Source: an uncultured Saprospiraceae bacterium
Lineage (GTDB): Bacteria > Bacteroidota > Bacteroidia > Chitinophagales > Saprospiraceae
Direction of reading: 5' to 3'
Assembly (NCBI GenBank): GCA_938015925.1
Contig: CALLVY010000271.1
Span: forward strand, 1 to 41,192
DNA: 41,192 bases
Shown here: piece after piece, positions 30,051 to 38,040 of the stretch
How positions within the stretch are numbered: the first letter of the stretch is position 1
Layout of the letters: each line of letters opens with the position of its first letter
Translations under genes and position numbers: made by a program
The notes under the pieces: generated by a model
The model's input: only the letters and a program-made list of their open reading frames with translations
What the model was told of the DNA's origin: nothing
Database searches by the model: none

Positions 30051-30782
30051 ATGATACGGTTCTATTCCCCAATATTTCTATTGCAAATGTTTTGCCTCTA
30101 CCATGCTTACACCACCAAACCGGAGCAAAAGTGGTATTGGATCATCATCTTCTTCCCATTTATCGGCAGCCTGTTTTACCTTTACCATACCTTTTACAAT
30201 CGAAGAAACATTGATAACCTGACCGAAGAAGTCAAAACGGCCTTTGTTTCTAATTATAAGATTGACAAACTGGAAAAGCAGCTCAGTTACTCCGATACGG
30301 TCGCCAACAAAATCTTACTCGCAGACGAACACGTCATCGCCAGCAACTATAGTCGAGCTTTGGAATTGTATAGATCCTGTCTGCATGGCTTGCATGAAGA
30401 TGATCCAAAGGTTTTAAGCAAAATCATGGAGACGAGCTACCTCAACAAAGATTACCAGACTGCTATTGAATATGGAGTTTTGCTAAAAGAAGATAAAGGC
30501 TTTGCTAATTCAGAAGAACGAATCGCATTGGCCTGGTCGTATTATGAGACTGGAAATATAGAGGATGCGGAGCATCATTTTAAGGCAATGGACAGGCGCT
30601 TTTCTAATTACGAACATCGTTTGGAATATGCCCGATATTTAGCATTGACAGAAAATGCTATTGCTAGTAAAGAGAAACTAAAAGAACTTTTGGACGAAAT
30701 GGATACAATGGATTCTTATGAAAAAAGGCTAAAGAAAACCATTCGACAGAAAATTAAATTCCAGTACCAGCAAATGGATTGA
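30051..30782 (+). CDS. membrane-anchored TPR-like protein (243 aa)
   Basis: Two N-terminal membrane helices (about 5-22 and 28-46, WYWIIIFFPFIGSLFYLYH) resemble the PLDc_N-type membrane domain. From about 85 to 235 the protein is alpha-helical with TPR spacing: NYSRALELYRSCLHGLHEDD, DYQTAIEYGVLLKEDKG, NIEDAEHHFKAMDRRFSNYE. TPR regions mediate protein contacts, here on the cytoplasmic face. I do not recognise a named family. It stands alone between DUF5522 and the convergent CtlX gene, with a 170-base upstream gap that has no clear promoter box. Confidence 0.75.
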   Translation: MIRFYSPIFLLQMFCLYHAYTTKPEQKWYWIIIFFPFIGSLFYLYHTFYNRRNIDNLTEEVKTAFVSNYKIDKLEKQLSYSDTVANKILLADEHVIASNYSRALELYRSCLHGLHEDDPKVLSKIMETSYLNKDYQTAIEYGVLLKEDKGFANSEERIALAWSYYETGNIEDAEHHFKAMDRRFSNYEHRLEYARYLALTENAIASKEKLKELLDEMDTMDSYEKRLKKTIRQKIKFQYQQMD

Positions 30783-30839
30783 AATAGTTAGGCTAAACAG
30801 CTGACCTTCTTAGAAAACCAAAAAGTACCTACCAATCGT

Positions 30840-31766
30840 TTAACGTTTTTCCAAAAACAACTCTGCCATCATACAACGTACACTTCCTCCTCCATACTTT
30901 TCTATCGTTGGTATTGGGCTGTAAATGATGTGAGTCAAACTTTCTATTTGTCGAATCTGACGATCCGTAAGCGAACGATAAGCACATTCTGACATCACCA
31001 AAAAAGTCTGCCCTTCCCTATTAGAAACTTGTAGCATATTCCCAGCAAATTCATGCATTTGCTCCAAACTAATATTGATGATCTCCTTGTTGGTTACTTC
31101 AAAATGATGTGCCAATAATGCAGCTTCTCGCTGATCCTTTATGGTATCCATACAAATGACCACAAACCGATCGCCCATTGCCATCATAACATTGGTATGA
31201 TAAATATCCTGGCCTTTTTCATCTACCGAGCGAAAAACAACTTTTTTATACCCCGTCAAACGGCAAAACTTGTCCATGATTCCCGCATCTGTTCGCGGAC
31301 TTAGACAAGCATAAGCTAATTTATTGACTCGATCTAAAATCATACTTCCAGTACCTTCCAGGAATCGTTCTTCATCCTCATAATGAGAAAAATCAAATGA
31401 AGCCTGAACTTCAAATTGCTCTTCTAACTTACTGATGATCCGGTGACTTCGTTCCAATCGTCGAACGGGTGCGTACATCGGATAAGTAATCAGTACACCA
31501 CTAGGATGCGTCGTCACCCAGTTATTTGGAAATATAGCATCTGGCTTGGCGGGGTCTTGGCTATCCTCCATGACCGTTATTTCTATTCCATGTCCGGTTA
31601 GCTTCGCCACCATCGCATCAAATTCCCGAATAGCCAAAGCTTGAATCTCTTTTACATCTTGAGAATCATCTTTAGTTTGGAATGCATTATTGCCAGCCGT
31701 TTCTTCATTAAAGCCAAAGTTGGCTGGACGAACCATCATGATATGGCGGGTTGTTTGTTTCAACAT
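30840..31766 (-). CDS. ctlX: CtlX-type citrulline/arginine-modifying amidinohydrolase
   Basis: 308 aa of the pentein fold (arginine deiminase/dimethylarginine dimethylaminohydrolase superfamily). DAIFPNNWVTTHPSG (about 75-89), LEGTGSMILDR (about 135-145), YHTNVMMAMGDRF with the catalytic His (about 188), and GGGSVRCMMAELFL with the nucleophile Cys298 are all present. Bacteroidota members are named citrulline utilisation hydrolase CtlX. The likely reaction is hydrolysis of a guanidino or ureido group, with substrate inferred from the name. An exact -7 box TATCTTTG lies about 50 bases upstream. It converges with the TPR gene. Confidence 0.88.
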   Translation of the reverse strand: MLKQTTRHIMMVRPANFGFNEETAGNNAFQTKDDSQDVKEIQALAIREFDAMVAKLTGHGIEITVMEDSQDPAKPDAIFPNNWVTTHPSGVLITYPMYAPVRRLERSHRIISKLEEQFEVQASFDFSHYEDEERFLEGTGSMILDRVNKLAYACLSPRTDAGIMDKFCRLTGYKKVVFRSVDEKGQDIYHTNVMMAMGDRFVVICMDTIKDQREAALLAHHFEVTNKEIINISLEQMHEFAGNMLQVSNREGQTFLVMSECAYRSLTDRQIRQIESLTHIIYSPIPTIEKYGGGSVRCMMAELFLEKR

Positions 31767-31817
31767 ACTACATTACTTAAAAGCGTTACCAATGGGGTTT
31801 GTTTTGCAAATGCTGAC

Positions 31818-31825
31818 CAAAGATA
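31818..31825 (-). promoter_or_regulatory. -7 box for ctlX
   Basis: On the minus strand TATCTTTG is an exact TAnnTTTG match 52 bases before the start codon. At the -33 distance only TTAAG is present, so the promoter is half supported. Confidence 0.4.
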
Positions 31826-32057
31826 AGTTTTTCCAGTGTACCGCTTAAGATAATTTTAAGCTTTTAATTATTTTGATTTTCAGCTAATCCGGGAAGATCA
31901 AAATTTAGAACAAAAAAATAAATTTTACTCCCAAAATCGTTCCCAAACGACCGTTCCCTCTAGTAAAACCACCCTTCCTTTACATATTTAAACACCTGTA
32001 CATCAAGCCTAATCATATTATTATATTTTCAAATGTTAAAAAATGAAATATTTTGAT

Positions 32058-32116
32058 ACATATTACAGAATGGAATAATATTTGAGTTATTGTAATATGT
32101 CTAAACGAAAGTTTAG
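32058..32116 (+). repeat. 10-bp inverted repeat plus GAAA-loop hairpin upstream of the lipoprotein gene
   Basis: ACATATTACA (32058-32067) pairs perfectly with TGTAATATGT (32091-32100) across 23 bases, and immediately after it CTAAAC-GAAA-GTTTAG (32101-32116) forms a 6-bp stem with a GNRA-type loop. Both lie within 110 bases of the start codon. They could be an operator plus an mRNA-stabilising hairpin. Confidence 0.55.
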
Positions 32117-32165
32117 CAGCACACACAAATACAACAGCCATTAAATTATGAGAGCAGTTCCACCC

Positions 32166-32579
32166 ATGAATACGCTCCTGGTGATCTTTTTTCTGATCTT
32201 ATCCGGGTGCCAACAACATTCCGATCCGATCAACATGGTCGTACTAAAAGGTACCATGGGATCGATCCCCGCTACCCTATCCCCAAAATCCATTTCAAGT
32301 ACGAACAAACGCTACAAATCTGTAGCCATCGAGCAATCTAGTGGCAATGCCATGCGAGATGCCCTTGAAGTTTTGTTCGCAGAAAATGAATTGGAAACCT
32401 ACTACACCTCTTTACAGCTGGTGGCTTCTAGTAAGGCCAATGGAGAAAGCATTTACTCCTTTCATGGAAAACCGCAATCCAAAACAGCCTTAGCGGAGGC
32501 TGGCTTAGCAGAATTTTTTACGATCAAAGTGGGCCGTAATAAAGATGGCCTTCATTACTCGATAGAATTTCAAGAATAA
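32166..32579 (+). CDS. hypothetical lipoprotein (137 aa)
   Basis: From ATG 32166 the signal MNTLLVIFFLILSGC ends in a lipobox (LSGC, Cys15); the ATG 18 bases upstream adds a charged-less MRAVPP stretch and is less likely. The mature part of about 120 residues is polar with a mixed alpha/beta look (NAMRDALEVLFAENELETYY, FFTIKVGRNKDGLHYSIEF). I do not recognise a family. It is 33 bases ahead of the coiled-coil gene and surely in the same operon, which ends at a strong terminator. Confidence 0.72.
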   Translation: MNTLLVIFFLILSGCQQHSDPINMVVLKGTMGSIPATLSPKSISSTNKRYKSVAIEQSSGNAMRDALEVLFAENELETYYTSLQLVASSKANGESIYSFHGKPQSKTALAEAGLAEFFTIKVGRNKDGLHYSIEFQE

Positions 32580-32612
32580 ACAAACTTTTTAAATCACGTA
32601 AATACTTTCGAC

Positions 32613-33602
32613 ATGACCAAAATAATCGTTGGAATCCTTGGTACTGCCTGTTTCGTTGGATTATTGGCCGTAGGGGTCAATCAAAACAATAAAATTCAGG
32701 GTCAAGAAAAAACCATTACTACCCAAGAAGAAGAAATTGATTTTTTAGAAGAAAATCTAGCGACTACGGTTGCAGAAAATCAAACCCTACTTGAAGAAAA
32801 CCATGAGTTGGAAAATCAAGTAGCAAAATTGAAAGAAAAGGTTTCTTCTCTGAAATCAACTATCAAAAAATTGGAAGGCAAAGTAGGCAAACAGAAAAAA
32901 CAATTGTACTCCTTTGAAAAGCAGCTTAAAGAAATGAAGGCTAGCTATACCCAATTAAAAACAGAGATTGCCAATATTACCCGCAACGGGCAAATAGACA
33001 AGCAACGCATTGCTGAATTGGAAAATGAAAAAACGTTGGTCCGTCAACAAATGGAAGGACTCAATGTACAAAAAGAAAAGATCCAGGATTTGCAAAAGCA
33101 AACAGAAGCAGAATTATTGGATCGCCAGGTAAGCGAAGCGCGCTTCCGTAGAATTGCAAGTATCGCCAATGACACCAAAGTAGAATTCATTAATGTCATC
33201 GCCAGAAAAAAACGATACAATCACCCAATCAACAGAATCCGCAATGGAAAAGGTTGGAAATACACCATCGTTAATTTTAGATTGATCAATGCTGATCCTC
33301 AGACTTTATTAGATGAAAACTTCATCATGAAGATTGTCAATTCTGAAACACATGAAGTTTTAACCTACATCGAAAGCAATCCAAACTTCCCTAATTCAAC
33401 ACTTGACAGCAAGGGAGTTTCTTTTAAATTCGATGGTAATTTGGTAGAAACCGTTCACTACAACAATTTCCAAAAAGAAGCAAAAAATTACGAAATCCAA
33501 ATCTTCTATGTAGATGATAATGGAGAAGAATATCAATTACTTAATGGCCAAAAACCACTTGTGGTTAATGGTAAAGTAATGGAAATGGGACACACAAAAT
33601 GA
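32613..33602 (+). CDS. membrane-anchored long coiled-coil protein
   Basis: 329 aa. A single N-terminal hydrophobic helix (IIVGILGTACFVGLLAVGV, about 4-22) is followed by an unbroken coiled coil to about 180, with heptads such as ENQTLLEENHELENQVAKLK and LENEKTLVRQQMEGLNVQKE. The remaining 150 residues form a beta-rich globular domain (WKYTIVNFRLINADPQTLLD, EIQIFYVDDNGEEYQLL). This design places a folded head away from the membrane on a stalk, probably in the periplasm. Family unknown to me. Cotranscribed with the lipoprotein gene and terminated at 33658-33685. Confidence 0.78.
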   Translation: MTKIIVGILGTACFVGLLAVGVNQNNKIQGQEKTITTQEEEIDFLEENLATTVAENQTLLEENHELENQVAKLKEKVSSLKSTIKKLEGKVGKQKKQLYSFEKQLKEMKASYTQLKTEIANITRNGQIDKQRIAELENEKTLVRQQMEGLNVQKEKIQDLQKQTEAELLDRQVSEARFRRIASIANDTKVEFINVIARKKRYNHPINRIRNGKGWKYTIVNFRLINADPQTLLDENFIMKIVNSETHEVLTYIESNPNFPNSTLDSKGVSFKFDGNLVETVHYNNFQKEAKNYEIQIFYVDDNGEEYQLLNGQKPLVVNGKVMEMGHTK

Positions 33603-33657
33603 GAACACCCTCTCATACACTCTAACAACACAAACATACATTAATCCCATTTGAACG

Positions 33658-33685
33658 AGGCAGCGCTTAGGCGCTGTCTTTTTTT
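33658..33685 (+). terminator. Rho-independent terminator of the lipoprotein/coiled-coil operon
   Basis: AGGCAGCGC (33658-33666) pairs with GCGCTGTCT (33671-33679), nine pairs including one G-T, around a TTAG loop, followed by seven Ts. Confidence 0.93.
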
Positions 33686-33715
33686 ATGCTTTTTTTGAGA
33701 GCATAACTTCTGCTT

Positions 33716-34007
33716 CAGATATCTGAGCGAAGCGAGTCCGTGAAGAGATTTCTCCGCTACGGTCGAAATTGTGGTAAAACAATCCTTGTCTTCCTCGGCT
33801 CGCTTGGGCTCGCTCGGAAGGACAAGGGGGACTAAAATGGGTTGATAGGGAATCAAGCTTGATAAGCGGCTTGAGCGAACGAAGCCTCCATTGTCCTCCC
33901 CAGCGAACGAAGCCTCCATTGTCCTCCCGAGCGAGCTATAGCGAGCCGAGGGAGACAAGGAAGATTAACTCCGAACGAGCGATAGCGAGTCTCATTTTTC
34001 TCAAGTA
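33716..34007. repeat. cluster of dispersed palindromic repeats (GCGAG/CTCGC type)
   Basis: Between a terminator and the SDR gene there are 290 bases of nested repeats: GAGCGAAGCGAGTC, AGATTTCTCCGCTACGGTCG, two imperfect hairpins built of CCTTGTC...GGACAAGG and TTGTCCTCCCGAGCGAGC...GACAA, a perfect GCTATAGC, and a 27-base direct repeat. Similar 'gagcgaagcgag' elements lie between genes in many Bacteroidota. The minus-strand frames across it are made of repeat sequence and are not genes. Confidence 0.7.
33874..33928. repeat. 27-base direct repeat, two copies
   Basis: The 27 bases from AGCGAACGAAGCC to GTCCTCCC occur at 33874-33900 and again, identically, at 33902-33928, one base apart. Only two copies, so a recent tandem duplication is likely. 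Confidence 0.9.
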
Positions 34008-34751
34008 TTAATTCCTCCCGGCAGTCACCCCACCATCGATATCCCAAATAGCCCCCGTTACCCAAGAGGACTTATCAGAAAGTAAAAACAAAATACTATT
34101 TGCAATATCATTGGCTTCCCCATTTCTACCAATTGGATGAAAACCATTAAAACCAACCAAGGCTTTTTCCGCTTCCTCTTTTCCACCAAAAACACCGTGG
34201 TACACGGGAGTATTCACTACCGCAGGAGAAACCGCATTGACCCGAATATTGTGATCGGCCAGTTCCATCGCTAAATGCTGAGTCAAAGAATGCAAGCCTG
34301 CTTTCTGCATAGAATAAGCAGAAGAAGGAGTCGCTTTCACCGCCTGCTTAGCCCACATCGATCCGACATTCACGATAGATCCACCTTTGGTGTCTTTCAT
34401 CTTTTTGGCGACCGCCTGAGTGATAAAGAAAAAACCTCTGTTCAAATCCTGATAAGAATCATAATCTTCTACCGTGTGATCCAAAAATGGTTTGGGTCCA
34501 AAAATTCCAGAAGCATTGACGAGATAATCCAGGTCTTGGAAAGTAGCAATTTTAGAAATTAAGAGATTGATATCATCCGAACTGGTAATGTCAATCTTAT
34601 GCTTGTGAAGGTTTTCGTGATCCGCTATTTTCTGGATATTTCGGCCAATGATATGGACGATCGCTCCTTCTTGTAATAATTGTTCGGTCGTTGCTTTTCC
34701 AATACCACTTGTACCACCGATAATAATTCCTGTTTTACCTTTGAAATTCAT
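34008..34751 (-). CDS. SDR-family NAD(P)-dependent oxidoreductase
   Basis: 247 aa, a classical short-chain dehydrogenase. GGTSGIG (12-18) binds the cofactor, NASG (79-82) stabilises the fold, Ser131, Tyr146 and Lys150 (YSMQK) form the active site, and [13 protein letters not shown] (about 190-202) is the usual post-active-site loop. Arg38 after the second strand favours NADP(H). The substrate is unknown. A 20-base palindrome (34773-34792) sits 22 bases before the start codon and shares 15 bases with the site in front of the TetR gene, which lies immediately upstream on the same strand. Probably induced when the TetR protein binds a toxic or xenobiotic compound. Confidence 0.92.
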   Translation of the reverse strand: MNFKGKTGIIIGGTSGIGKATTEQLLQEGAIVHIIGRNIQKIADHENLHKHKIDITSSDDINLLISKIATFQDLDYLVNASGIFGPKPFLDHTVEDYDSYQDLNRGFFFITQAVAKKMKDTKGGSIVNVGSMWAKQAVKATPSSAYSMQKAGLHSLTQHLAMELADHNIRVNAVSPAVVNTPVYHGVFGGKEEAEKALVGFNGFHPIGRNGEANDIANSILFLLSDKSSWVTGAIWDIDGGVTAGRN

Positions 34752-34772
34752 ATTTGTAAATTTTATATAAAA

Positions 34773-34792
34773 TAGACAGACAAGTCTGTCTA
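34773..34792. promoter_or_regulatory. TetR operator before the SDR gene
   Basis: TAGACAGACAAGTCTGTCTA has 9-base arms and an AA centre, a perfect palindrome 22 bases upstream of the SDR start. The core AGACAAGTCTGTCTA recurs in front of the tetR gene. Confidence 0.8.
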
Positions 34793-34809
34793 AATTGAGT
34801 GAAAAAAAA

Positions 34810-35370
34810 TTAAATTATTTTTTGCGCCAGTAATTTGGCTGTTTCTATAGGCCATTTTTCCTGGTGAAGATAACTTTCAGCAATAGCACTTTCGTACAAC
34901 AGATAGATTTGCTTTGACAAAAGCAAGCTTTGTTTATCAGACATTTCAGAAAGATTATCTCCAATGAGTCGATTGATTAATTCCAGAAGATCGCCTTTTT
35001 GTTTTTGTATTTCAGAGCGAATTCTTTTGTTGTCTTTAGGAATTTCGGAAACAGTTCTTAAACACCAACAACCATTAAAGTCATCTTCTTGAAAAAAGGA
35101 AGAAAGGAAATCGAATACTGCAAGCACTTGCCCCTTCCCTCTTTTCTTGGACTTGCAAAAACTTTCAATTTCTTGAATAAAAATCTCGTTTTTATATTGC
35201 AAAAAGGCGATACAAATGTCTTCTTTCGATTTGAAATGATTGTATAAGGTTGCTTTCGCAATTCCTGCTTCTGCAATAATTTCGTTGATTCCAGTCAGGT
35301 TATAACCGTTGGAATAGAACAAAGAAGCCGCCGTTTCAATAATATTTTGCTTGGTAGCTGAAACTTTCAT
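34810..35370 (-). CDS. TetR/AcrR-family transcriptional repressor
   Basis: 186 aa. The N-terminal DNA-binding domain (7-55) reads [50 protein letters not shown], the standard TetR helix-turn-helix. The ligand-binding part includes a short Cys-containing segment [13 protein letters not shown], typical of a YcdC/TetR_C subgroup. It lies 58 bases upstream of the SDR gene on the same strand. Its own promoter (TTG-N20-TACTTTTG) has the -33 TTG in the centre of a copy of the operator, so it should repress itself and, through a second copy, the SDR gene. The inducer is unknown. Confidence 0.93.
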   Translation of the reverse strand: MKVSATKQNIIETAASLFYSNGYNLTGINEIIAEAGIAKATLYNHFKSKEDICIAFLQYKNEIFIQEIESFCKSKKRGKGQVLAVFDFLSSFFQEDDFNGCWCLRTVSEIPKDNKRIRSEIQKQKGDLLELINRLIGDNLSEMSDKQSLLLSKQIYLLYESAIAESYLHQEKWPIETAKLLAQKII

Positions 35371-35374
35371 TGGA

Positions 35375-35414
35375 CAAAAGTAAGGATAATTTTCACAATA
35401 GACAAGTCTGTCTA
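35375..35414 (-). promoter_or_regulatory. tetR promoter with overlapping operator
   Basis: On the minus strand TTG (35405-35403), 20 bases, then TACTTTTG (35382-35375) form an exact Bacteroidota promoter. TAGACAAGTCTGTCTA at 35399-35414 covers the -33 element. Confidence 0.8.
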
Positions 35415-35479
35415 CTTTTTGGAATGATTTTATTCTTCCATTGTATTTTTCCAGACACTTTTACCAAAGAAATTTAGTC

Positions 35480-35516
35480 AAAAAAAAAACCGAAATTGGT
35501 AGTTAACCAATTTCGG
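35480..35516 (-). terminator. Rho-independent terminator of the sigma/anti-sigma operon
   Basis: CCGAAATTGGT (35490-35500) and ACCAATTTCGG (35506-35516) form an 11-bp stem with a 5-base loop. On the minus strand it is followed by ten Ts. It lies 107 bases beyond the stop of the beta-repeat gene. Confidence 0.93.
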
Positions 35517-35622
35517 GCAATGTCATTAATAATTAAACTATAACTCGGTGTATGAATGAAAATCAATTTTTACAGGCACTAATAAGGGCATTCCATAAAG
35601 AGGAATTCCTTCCCTCTACGCC

Positions 35623-36540
35623 TTAATAAGTCCTAGGTGGACCGATCACAATATTCCCAAAAGTCGTTTGAATTTTGATATTGGATTGTTGGGTTCCGGG
35701 GTTATAAACTGCTTGTAGATTATTAGCGGAAAGCTGGGTCATTAAAAAACCCAATTCTTGTGGCGTTACGATATTTCCATTTTCAGCCGTCAGGAAAAAA
35801 CTAAAGAATCCCGGAGGTGCATGAAGAAAATTGACATCCGTTTTTACGGCATCGATTTCCAAATCTACTTTTTGAGGTTCAGCATCAATATCAATTTTTC
35901 CGTATCGAGATTTGATTTTAAACACACCTTCTATATCCGCCAAATCGATATTCGACCGATTAGAGAAGATCAATACATTTCCTGAAATACTGGTTCCAGA
36001 AATGTCACCAAAACGGGTACTGATAGAAATATCGCCGTCCAGGTTTTTCAAATCTAATTTACAAAATTCACTATTGATCACTAGGGCATTTTCCAATTCA
36101 CTTACCGCTGCAGAGCCAAAGAAATTAGATAAATTGACGGGACAGTTTTTTGGCAAAATGATCGTGTATTTCGCTTTAAGGCTGGAGGCAGGTTTTTCTA
36201 CGCCCTCTGGTTTATCAATAAAATTTCGAATCAAAATTTTCTCTCCCTGCTGTTCAACTTCATATTTGATTCTTTTCAAATCTTTTTCAGCAACGGCCTT
36301 GTCTTCGTGTCGGGCAGTTAAGTCCAAGTAAATGGCGATCTTATTTCGATCCCAACTCGAGAGAAAAATATCCGCTTTTTCTCCTTCGATAGAAATTTCT
36401 GTACCGATTCCATAGGGCAAACTCTTTTCGATACTCTTGGTAACGACTTGCATCGTCTCCTGAGCAGAAAGCTTCCCTACAATGGTGAAAGCCAAAACAA
36501 AAAGGAAAAAGCTAGAATTATTAAATACTGTTTTTAGCAC
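35623..36540 (-). CDS. secreted beta-strand-repeat protein (DUF4097-like putative adhesin)
   Basis: 305 aa. A signal peptide (SSFFLFVLAFTIVGKLSAQ) leads into a protein that is almost all short beta strands in a ladder: LDLKNLDGDISISTRFGDIS, NVLIFSNRSNIDLADIEG, VFKIKSRYGKIDID, LEIDAVKTDVNF. This matches the DUF4097/DUF2807 'head' beta-helix type found beside ECF sigma and anti-sigma genes. It is the third gene of the operon, 45 bases after the anti-sigma gene, and may be the envelope output or sensor of that circuit. Function not established. Confidence 0.8.
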   Translation of the reverse strand: MLKTVFNNSSFFLFVLAFTIVGKLSAQETMQVVTKSIEKSLPYGIGTEISIEGEKADIFLSSWDRNKIAIYLDLTARHEDKAVAEKDLKRIKYEVEQQGEKILIRNFIDKPEGVEKPASSLKAKYTIILPKNCPVNLSNFFGSAAVSELENALVINSEFCKLDLKNLDGDISISTRFGDISGTSISGNVLIFSNRSNIDLADIEGVFKIKSRYGKIDIDAEPQKVDLEIDAVKTDVNFLHAPPGFFSFFLTAENGNIVTPQELGFLMTQLSANNLQAVYNPGTQQSNIKIQTTFGNIVIGPPRTY

Positions 36541-36585
36541 TGTGACTCGGTTTTAATTAGAGTTTGTATGAAATTTGCCAATGCC

Positions 36586-37317
36586 CTATATTTTATCGAC
36601 CATTTCTTTTAAAACGGCACTTCTTTCGTGTTCTATTCTCGTAATTTGCTGTACCAATTCTTCGTCATCGCCATAAGCTCCAATCACTTTTTCCAATTGT
36701 TTTTTGGCCAAATCCAAATCATCCAACTCCCCTTTCAGCTCCTCCAAATAAGGATCATTTCCCATTGCCAGTTGGTGATTAAACTCATTCATTACCAATT
36801 CAAAAGCTTCTTCATCTCTCCGTTCTTCCTTATCATCAAAATCGGTACTCATTTCTACAGTACTATACGCTATACTGATTTTCTCGGCATCACTAGGTGC
36901 AAAAAACAACCAAGCCATCGCACAGATCAGAGCGGTAAAACCAGCTGCAATAGCAGGTCGTCGCCAAAGTGGGATTACTTTTATACTTCTCTCAGCCCCT
37001 ACTTGTTTCGGGCTTTCTTCCAATTCCGCTTCGATAGCTTCCCAAACGAAGTTTGGTGGATCATAAGCAGGCAATTCTGAGATGGCTTTGTGAAGCGGTG
37101 CTTCTGTATTCTCTTCATTTACAGCTTCCTGAATATTTTCCCAAAGCGAAGCTGGAGGTTCGTGGTCTGGTAGATTTCGAATAGCCTGCCGAAGCGGTTG
37201 CTCCGCTTCTCGCTCATCCAGCTTAAATTGCACCATCTCCCACACCTGATCAGGTGGAGTATGATCGGGCAATTGGCCGAGGGCACGAAGCAAAGTTTCT
37301 CTATTCTTTTCTTTCAC
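36586..37317 (-). CDS. anti-sigma factor-like membrane protein with triplicated N-terminal module
   Basis: 243 aa. Three successive modules of about 34 residues fill the first 100: RALGQLPDHTPPDQVWEMV, QAIRNLPDHEPPASLWENI and KAISELPAYDPPNFVWEAI. One membrane helix (PAIAAGFTALICAMAWLFF, about 123-141) follows, then an acidic, helical outer part (about 145-243) with coiled-coil character. Gene order (24 bases after an ECF sigma gene) and one membrane pass support an anti-sigma role, with the cytoplasmic modules gripping the sigma factor. The usual zinc-binding HxxxCxxC of ZAS anti-sigma factors is absent. Confidence 0.78.
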   Translation of the reverse strand: MKEKNRETLLRALGQLPDHTPPDQVWEMVQFKLDEREAEQPLRQAIRNLPDHEPPASLWENIQEAVNEENTEAPLHKAISELPAYDPPNFVWEAIEAELEESPKQVGAERSIKVIPLWRRPAIAAGFTALICAMAWLFFAPSDAEKISIAYSTVEMSTDFDDKEERRDEEAFELVMNEFNHQLAMGNDPYLEELKGELDDLDLAKKQLEKVIGAYGDDEELVQQITRIEHERSAVLKEMVDKI

Positions 37318-37341
37318 TTTATGGTGAGTTAAATTTTATTA

Positions 37342-37851
37342 TTAATACCGATCCAACATATCGCGGAGTTTACGCTTGGCGTAAAACAACTGTGACTTGG
37401 AAGTTCCTGTTGAAATTCCGAGCATATCTCCGACTTCTTTATGGGAATAACCTTCTACTTCTATCAAAACAAAAACCGATCGGTAACCTTCCGGCAAAGC
37501 TAAAATCGCTTGTTCTAAATATTCCGCCTGTAGATGATCTCCCCAATCGACCAAATGGCCAGTATGGTAATCTTCCAAGCTTTCTTCCTTAGGTTTTTTC
37601 TTGATTTTCTTTAAGGCGGCTCTTACCACGATGGTTTTTATCCATGCACCCAGAGTTGATTCTCGTCTAAACTTCGGTAAGGCTCTAAAAATATTGATAA
37701 AAGCATCCTGTAGGACATCATTAGCCAGATCATACTCACCGGTTATCCGATAAGCCACGGTATACATCGCTTTTTTATAGCGATCATAAAGCTCTTTTTG
37801 AGCCAAGCGATCATTCGCTATGCACGATTCAATGAGTTCTGATTCGATCAT
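37342..37851 (-). CDS. ECF-type RNA polymerase sigma-70 factor
   Basis: 169 aa from ATG 37851; an ATG 18 bases upstream is also possible. Region 2 reads AQKELYDRYKKAMYTVAYRI and DVLQDAFINIFRALPKFRRE, with the Trp of STLGAWIKTI ending it. Region 4 reads LPEGYRSVFVLIEVEGYSHKE followed by VGDMLGISTGTSKSQLFYAK, a helix-turn-helix for the -35 element. There is no sigma region 3, as expected for ECF factors. First gene of the operon with the anti-sigma and beta-repeat genes. A TTTACCAAA/TTTGGTAAA palindrome at 37879-37912 lies just upstream and may be part of its control. Confidence 0.93.
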   Translation of the reverse strand: MIESELIESCIANDRLAQKELYDRYKKAMYTVAYRITGEYDLANDVLQDAFINIFRALPKFRRESTLGAWIKTIVVRAALKKIKKKPKEESLEDYHTGHLVDWGDHLQAEYLEQAILALPEGYRSVFVLIEVEGYSHKEVGDMLGISTGTSKSQLFYAKRKLRDMLDRY

Positions 37852-37878
37852 TCGTCCAATGTAAGGCATCAGGGTGTT

Positions 37879-37912
37879 TTTACCAAAGTTCGCATTAAAG
37901 AGTTTTGGTAAA
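37879..37912. promoter_or_regulatory. palindrome upstream of the ECF sigma gene
   Basis: TTTACCAAA (37879-37887) and TTTGGTAAA (37904-37912) are perfect 9-base arms separated by 16 bases, 10 to 61 bases before the possible start codons. It may be an operator or leader hairpin; no exact -7 box is present. Confidence 0.5.
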
Positions 37913-38040
37913 GGGAATAGGTTGTATGAGTTGGTATTATTTTAAAAAAAAGATAGGAATCTGAGAAAAATCCTTTTAATTCGGCACATAAAGCCAAACA
38001 ATAAGCTCCTTAAGGTCTAGTAATCAATGCTTTACATTAA

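Larger units (their letters stand above)
31767..32165. other. divergent intergenic region between ctlX and the lipoprotein gene
   Basis: Apart from the -7 box of ctlX and two inverted repeats near the plus-strand gene, the region is very AT-rich with no gene. An A/T-only style stretch at about 32020-32095 could be a promoter/UP-like region, but no exact TAnnTTTG is present. Confidence 0.45.

Noticed and set aside
33874-33928. possible CRISPR array
   Set aside because: Only two 27-base copies, one base apart, with no spacers and no cas genes in the window.
33641-34065. two minus-strand frames (105 and 70 codons) across the repeat cluster
   Set aside because: Their translations are copies of the DNA repeats (TMEASFA repeated) and one overlaps the end of the SDR gene.
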